A stretch of 64,000 bases of DNA from Parasedimentitalea huanghaiensis (GTDB lineage Bacteria > Pseudomonadota > Alphaproteobacteria > Rhodobacterales > Rhodobacteraceae): positions 372,001-436,000 of the forward strand of contig NZ_WQLV01000001.1 of the NCBI RefSeq assembly GCF_009753675.1, read 5' to 3'. Within the stretch, counting starts at the first letter, position 1, and each line of letters opens with the position of its first letter. The notes beneath the pieces were generated by a model. It was not told the origin of the DNA. It ran no database searches and worked only from the letters and a program-made list of their open reading frames with translations. Below are positions 61,859 through 64,000 of this stretch, one piece after another. Position numbers and translations under genes: made by a program.

Positions 61859-62893
61859 TCAAGATGTCACCCAGTTACGTTGTTCTGGATCTCCCATTGA
61901 TATTAACATCGGTTTTTCGGCCTGGCCTGATTTGAAGTCATTTTTTGACACCATGTTCTGCCACCCCCCCAAGACCAACGATTGCGCAACAGCACCGCCT
62001 AAAGTCGTGCCCGGTCCTGTGACAATAAAGAGATCGGGAGCAAATTCCTGAGCAGCAGCCCGAACTGCAAGGGTGAAATTGTAGGGTTGCACAACTTGTT
62101 GTCCTAAAGTGTAATCCCACAAAGCCTGCGTATTACAGGCCCCTGGCCACCACGTATGGCCACGTCCATCAATCAACGCAACATTAGGCTGACCAAACAT
62201 GCTTTCTGGCAGTAGTTGACGACCTAATTCTGCAACGGGGTTCTGCAGATGTGTATGAAACGCTGCATGATTTGGCAGTCGCATTGGAAACCGCTCCTGC
62301 AGGACAGGTACAGACTGTTCAAAACCTTGCAATCCGGCCTCATTACCGGCCAAGACCAACATGCCCCCCAAATCAATTGATAGCAAAAGGGTCCGTCCAT
62401 TTTCTCTATTAATTCTTGCTATTAGAGCCAGTAGCTCATTCTTCATTTGTGGTTGAGGTAGCCAGTTTTCGTCCACAATTGGATAAACCAACTGCCCCCC
62501 AATAAGGTGCTGTTGCATCAGCGTGCCCATGGTATTCACCACATGGAATCCATCGTTTAAAGAAAGCGCACCAGCAACAGCTAGCGCGATGTACCATCCC
62601 ATTGAGTTGCCAGTAACTGCCACAACTTCGATATCATCCGCTAATGATTGTGCATCAGCAACAGCACTTGCATAGATCAACGGCGAAGCGACATCACCTC
62701 GTGAATATTTAGCCATTGAAAATTTGGCGGCACTGTCGATTTCGGTGACTGAATCCTGTCCTGCAAGACCTCGCAACTGGTCAAAACCCGTAAGTAGTTC
62801 AGCCTTATCAGCGTGATAGCGATTGAGATAGCCCAGCTCAGTTTTGTTATATGTACCACGTCCGGGACAAATTAGAACTGCGGTACGTGTCAT
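61859..62893 (-). CDS. FabD-like acyltransferase lacking the malonyl-binding arginine
   Basis: A 344-residue protein of the malonyl-CoA:ACP transacylase fold. The nucleophile Ser97 sits in TGNSMGWY (usually GHSLG; His is Asn here) and His213 in NHAAFHTHL is the catalytic partner. The region after the nucleophile aligns without gaps to E. coli FabD, and the arginine that binds the malonyl carboxylate (Arg117 there) is Met122 here. The closing VTGPGTTLGGAVAQ is conserved. Malonyl transfer is therefore doubtful; a neutral acyl group is more likely. It overlaps the E1 gene by four bases (ATGA), so the two act together. Confidence 0.8.
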   Translation of the reverse strand: MTRTAVLICPGRGTYNKTELGYLNRYHADKAELLTGFDQLRGLAGQDSVTEIDSAAKFSMAKYSRGDVASPLIYASAVADAQSLADDIEVVAVTGNSMGWYIALAVAGALSLNDGFHVVNTMGTLMQQHLIGGQLVYPIVDENWLPQPQMKNELLALIARINRENGRTLLLSIDLGGMLVLAGNEAGLQGFEQSVPVLQERFPMRLPNHAAFHTHLQNPVAELGRQLLPESMFGQPNVALIDGRGHTWWPGACNTQALWDYTLGQQVVQPYNFTLAVRAAAQEFAPDLFIVTGPGTTLGGAVAQSLVLGGWQNMVSKNDFKSGQAEKPMLISMGDPEQRNWVTS

Positions 62894-64000
62894 CGTACAT
62901 CTCCGAGTAAATCAAGGGCTGCTTTGGTTATGCTTTCTTTTGACGGCAGGCTGGCAGCATAGGCTGGCCCCGTGGCAATGAAGCAATCACCGGCAGCATG
63001 GCGGGCCGTTTTTATCGCCGTATGTTCGGAAAACAATGTCATCAATGCCTCTGATTGGCTGCCTGTACTGCGGCATTCATCGACGATCAGAACGCGTTTA
63101 CACCCTTTTGCGGCTGCCAAAAGCGCCTCAGCAGGTAAAGGCGCGAGCCATCGCATATCAAGTATACGAACGTTGTATCCCTTAGCCTCCAACTCCACCC
63201 GTGCTTGGGTCGACAGGTACCGCCCATTTCCGTACGTGACGATAGCCAGATCATGGCCGTCGCCATGAATACCGACCTCTCCCAACACAATACTTTGGCC
63301 AACTGGAGGATAGGTTTGCATCCACCCCCCATCTTTGGCCGAATGCAGATCACGCATCGGATAAAGTGCGATCGGTTCTACGAACACCACGACCCGTTGT
63401 TCTTGTCGTGCCAGCCGAACGCATTCCCTCAACATCATCGCGGCCTCGGCCCCATCGGAAGGACAAGCAATAACTAGCCCCGGAATATCGCGTAGAACCG
63501 CCAGCGAATTGTCATTGTGAAAATGGCCGCCGAAGCCCTTTTGATAGCCCAGTCCAGCAATCCGAAGCACCATAGGATTTGTAAACTGACCGTCCGAGAA
63601 AAATGGTAAAGTAGCTGCTTCGCCCCGAATTTGGTCCTCAGCATTGTGAAGGTATGCTAAAAATTGGATTTCTGGGATTGGAACAAAACCATTGTGCCCC
63701 ATTCCTATAGCTAACCCAAGAATGGACTGTTCATCCAAAAGCGTATCGATAACACGGTCCGGGCCAAACCTGTTGTGCAGTTTCTGAGTGACCCCATAAA
63801 CGCCACCTTTACGGCCAACGTCTTCCCCCATCATCACCACGTCAGGGTGCTCCAACATGAGATCGGTAAGCGCCCAATTAATCAATCGGCTCATTGGCTG
63901 CGGATCAGCAAGTGCTTTCAAATCGGTGCCAAAGACAGCCGCACGCATGTCATTACTTGGACCGTTAATTGTTTTGCAAGAGCGTACTGGTGGGACTAAA
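62890..64000 (-). CDS. Thiamine-diphosphate 2-oxoacid dehydrogenase E1, beta (C-terminal) part, continues beyond window
   Basis: The frame is open to base 64000 with no stop, so the gene continues past the right edge. Visible residues from MRAAVFGTDLKALADPQ form a transketolase pyrimidine-binding domain (MSRLINWALTDLMLEHPDVVMMGEDVGRKGGVYGVT) and the C-terminal domain (RILDMRWLAPLPAEALLAAAKGCKRVLIVDECRSTG). The lead-in suggests the end of an E1-alpha region, as in fused alpha-beta branched-chain or acetoin-type E1 enzymes. It decarboxylates a 2-oxo acid. The partner acyltransferase gene follows immediately. Confidence 0.85.
   Translation of the reverse strand, partial: LVPPVRSCKTINGPSNDMRAAVFGTDLKALADPQPMSRLINWALTDLMLEHPDVVMMGEDVGRKGGVYGVTQKLHNRFGPDRVIDTLLDEQSILGLAIGMGHNGFVPIPEIQFLAYLHNAEDQIRGEAATLPFFSDGQFTNPMVLRIAGLGYQKGFGGHFHNDNSLAVLRDIPGLVIACPSDGAEAAMMLRECVRLARQEQRVVVFVEPIALYPMRDLHSAKDGGWMQTYPPVGQSIVLGEVGIHGDGHDLAIVTYGNGRYLSTQARVELEAKGYNVRILDMRWLAPLPAEALLAAAKGCKRVLIVDECRSTGSQSEALMTLFSEHTAIKTARHAAGDCFIATGPAYAASLPSKESITKAALDLLGDVR

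Overview
The window looks like a chromosomal stretch from an alphaproteobacterium of the Rhodobacterales / Roseobacter type. This is inferred from gene content, not from a search: a ChpT histidine phosphotransferase, an olsB-olsA ornithine-lipid pair, ribosomal protein L21 with a helix-hairpin-helix tail, obgE-proB-proA in one operon, an IalB-family protein, and yicC-gmk upstream of phoR-pstSCAB-phoU-phoB. Most genes are housekeeping and intact.

Layout. 1-590: end of a LuxR-family regulator, then a hairpin-rich intergenic region ending in a strong terminator (candidate small RNA). 584-5000: tsf and rpsB (translation), olsA/olsB (membrane lipid), a DUF3553 protein, and chpT (CtrA phosphorelay). 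5055-10217: proA, proB, obgE, an acetyltransferase, rpmA, rplU, all on the minus strand. 10432-16534: a DUF2059 protein, tRNA-Ser(CGA), then a short accessory segment with an AlpA-like regulator, a tyrosine recombinase carrying an N-terminal zinc-binding region, a 5'-truncated VCBS/RTX gene and a small secreted orphan. 16535-22264: two divergent AsmA-family envelope proteins that look like ancient paralogues. 22273-29389: a small secreted protein, a two-TM potassium channel, an AI-2E/HlyD/DUF2955 export-type operon, a SulP transporter, and a gene-free AT-rich gap. 29390-31627: glutaryl-CoA dehydrogenase with a divergent LysR regulator. 31693-39166: the complete Pho/Pst phosphate system with a three-repeat Pho box in front of pstS and a PhoR that shows no membrane segment. 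39269-45168: a Cys/Met-metabolism PLP enzyme, gamma carbonic anhydrase, gmk, yicC, a PAS protein preceded by a CtrA-type site, and class II DAHP synthase. 45349-52930: a GlxA-type AraC regulator, an aldose sugar dehydrogenase, and a five-gene branched-chain-amino-acid-type ABC importer. 53024-60945: a HerA-like ATPase, a hairpin-rich intergenic region with two plus-strand terminator-like structures (candidate small RNAs), an IalB protein, an lpxD / acyl carrier protein / ketoacyl synthase cluster, an L,D-transpeptidase and a Tat-exported DUF882 protein. 61117-64000: tRNA-Arg(CCG), a DUF3307 membrane protein, and an acyltransferase lacking the malonyl-binding arginine, coupled to the C-terminal half of a thiamine-diphosphate dehydrogenase E1 that runs off the window.

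How it fits together. Three themes recur: cell-envelope construction (ornithine lipid, AsmA proteins, LpxD/ACP/KAS, L,D-transpeptidase, DUF882), nutrient uptake and its control (Pst/Pho, amino-acid ABC, SulP), and basic information processing (EF-Ts, S2, L21, L27, Obg). I did not find an obvious anti-phage system, CRISPR array or secondary-metabolite cluster. The parts most likely to hold something undescribed are the recombinase segment after tRNA-Ser, the candidate small RNAs at both ends, the lpxD-acp-KAS cluster, and the non-canonical acyltransferase next to the E1 enzyme.
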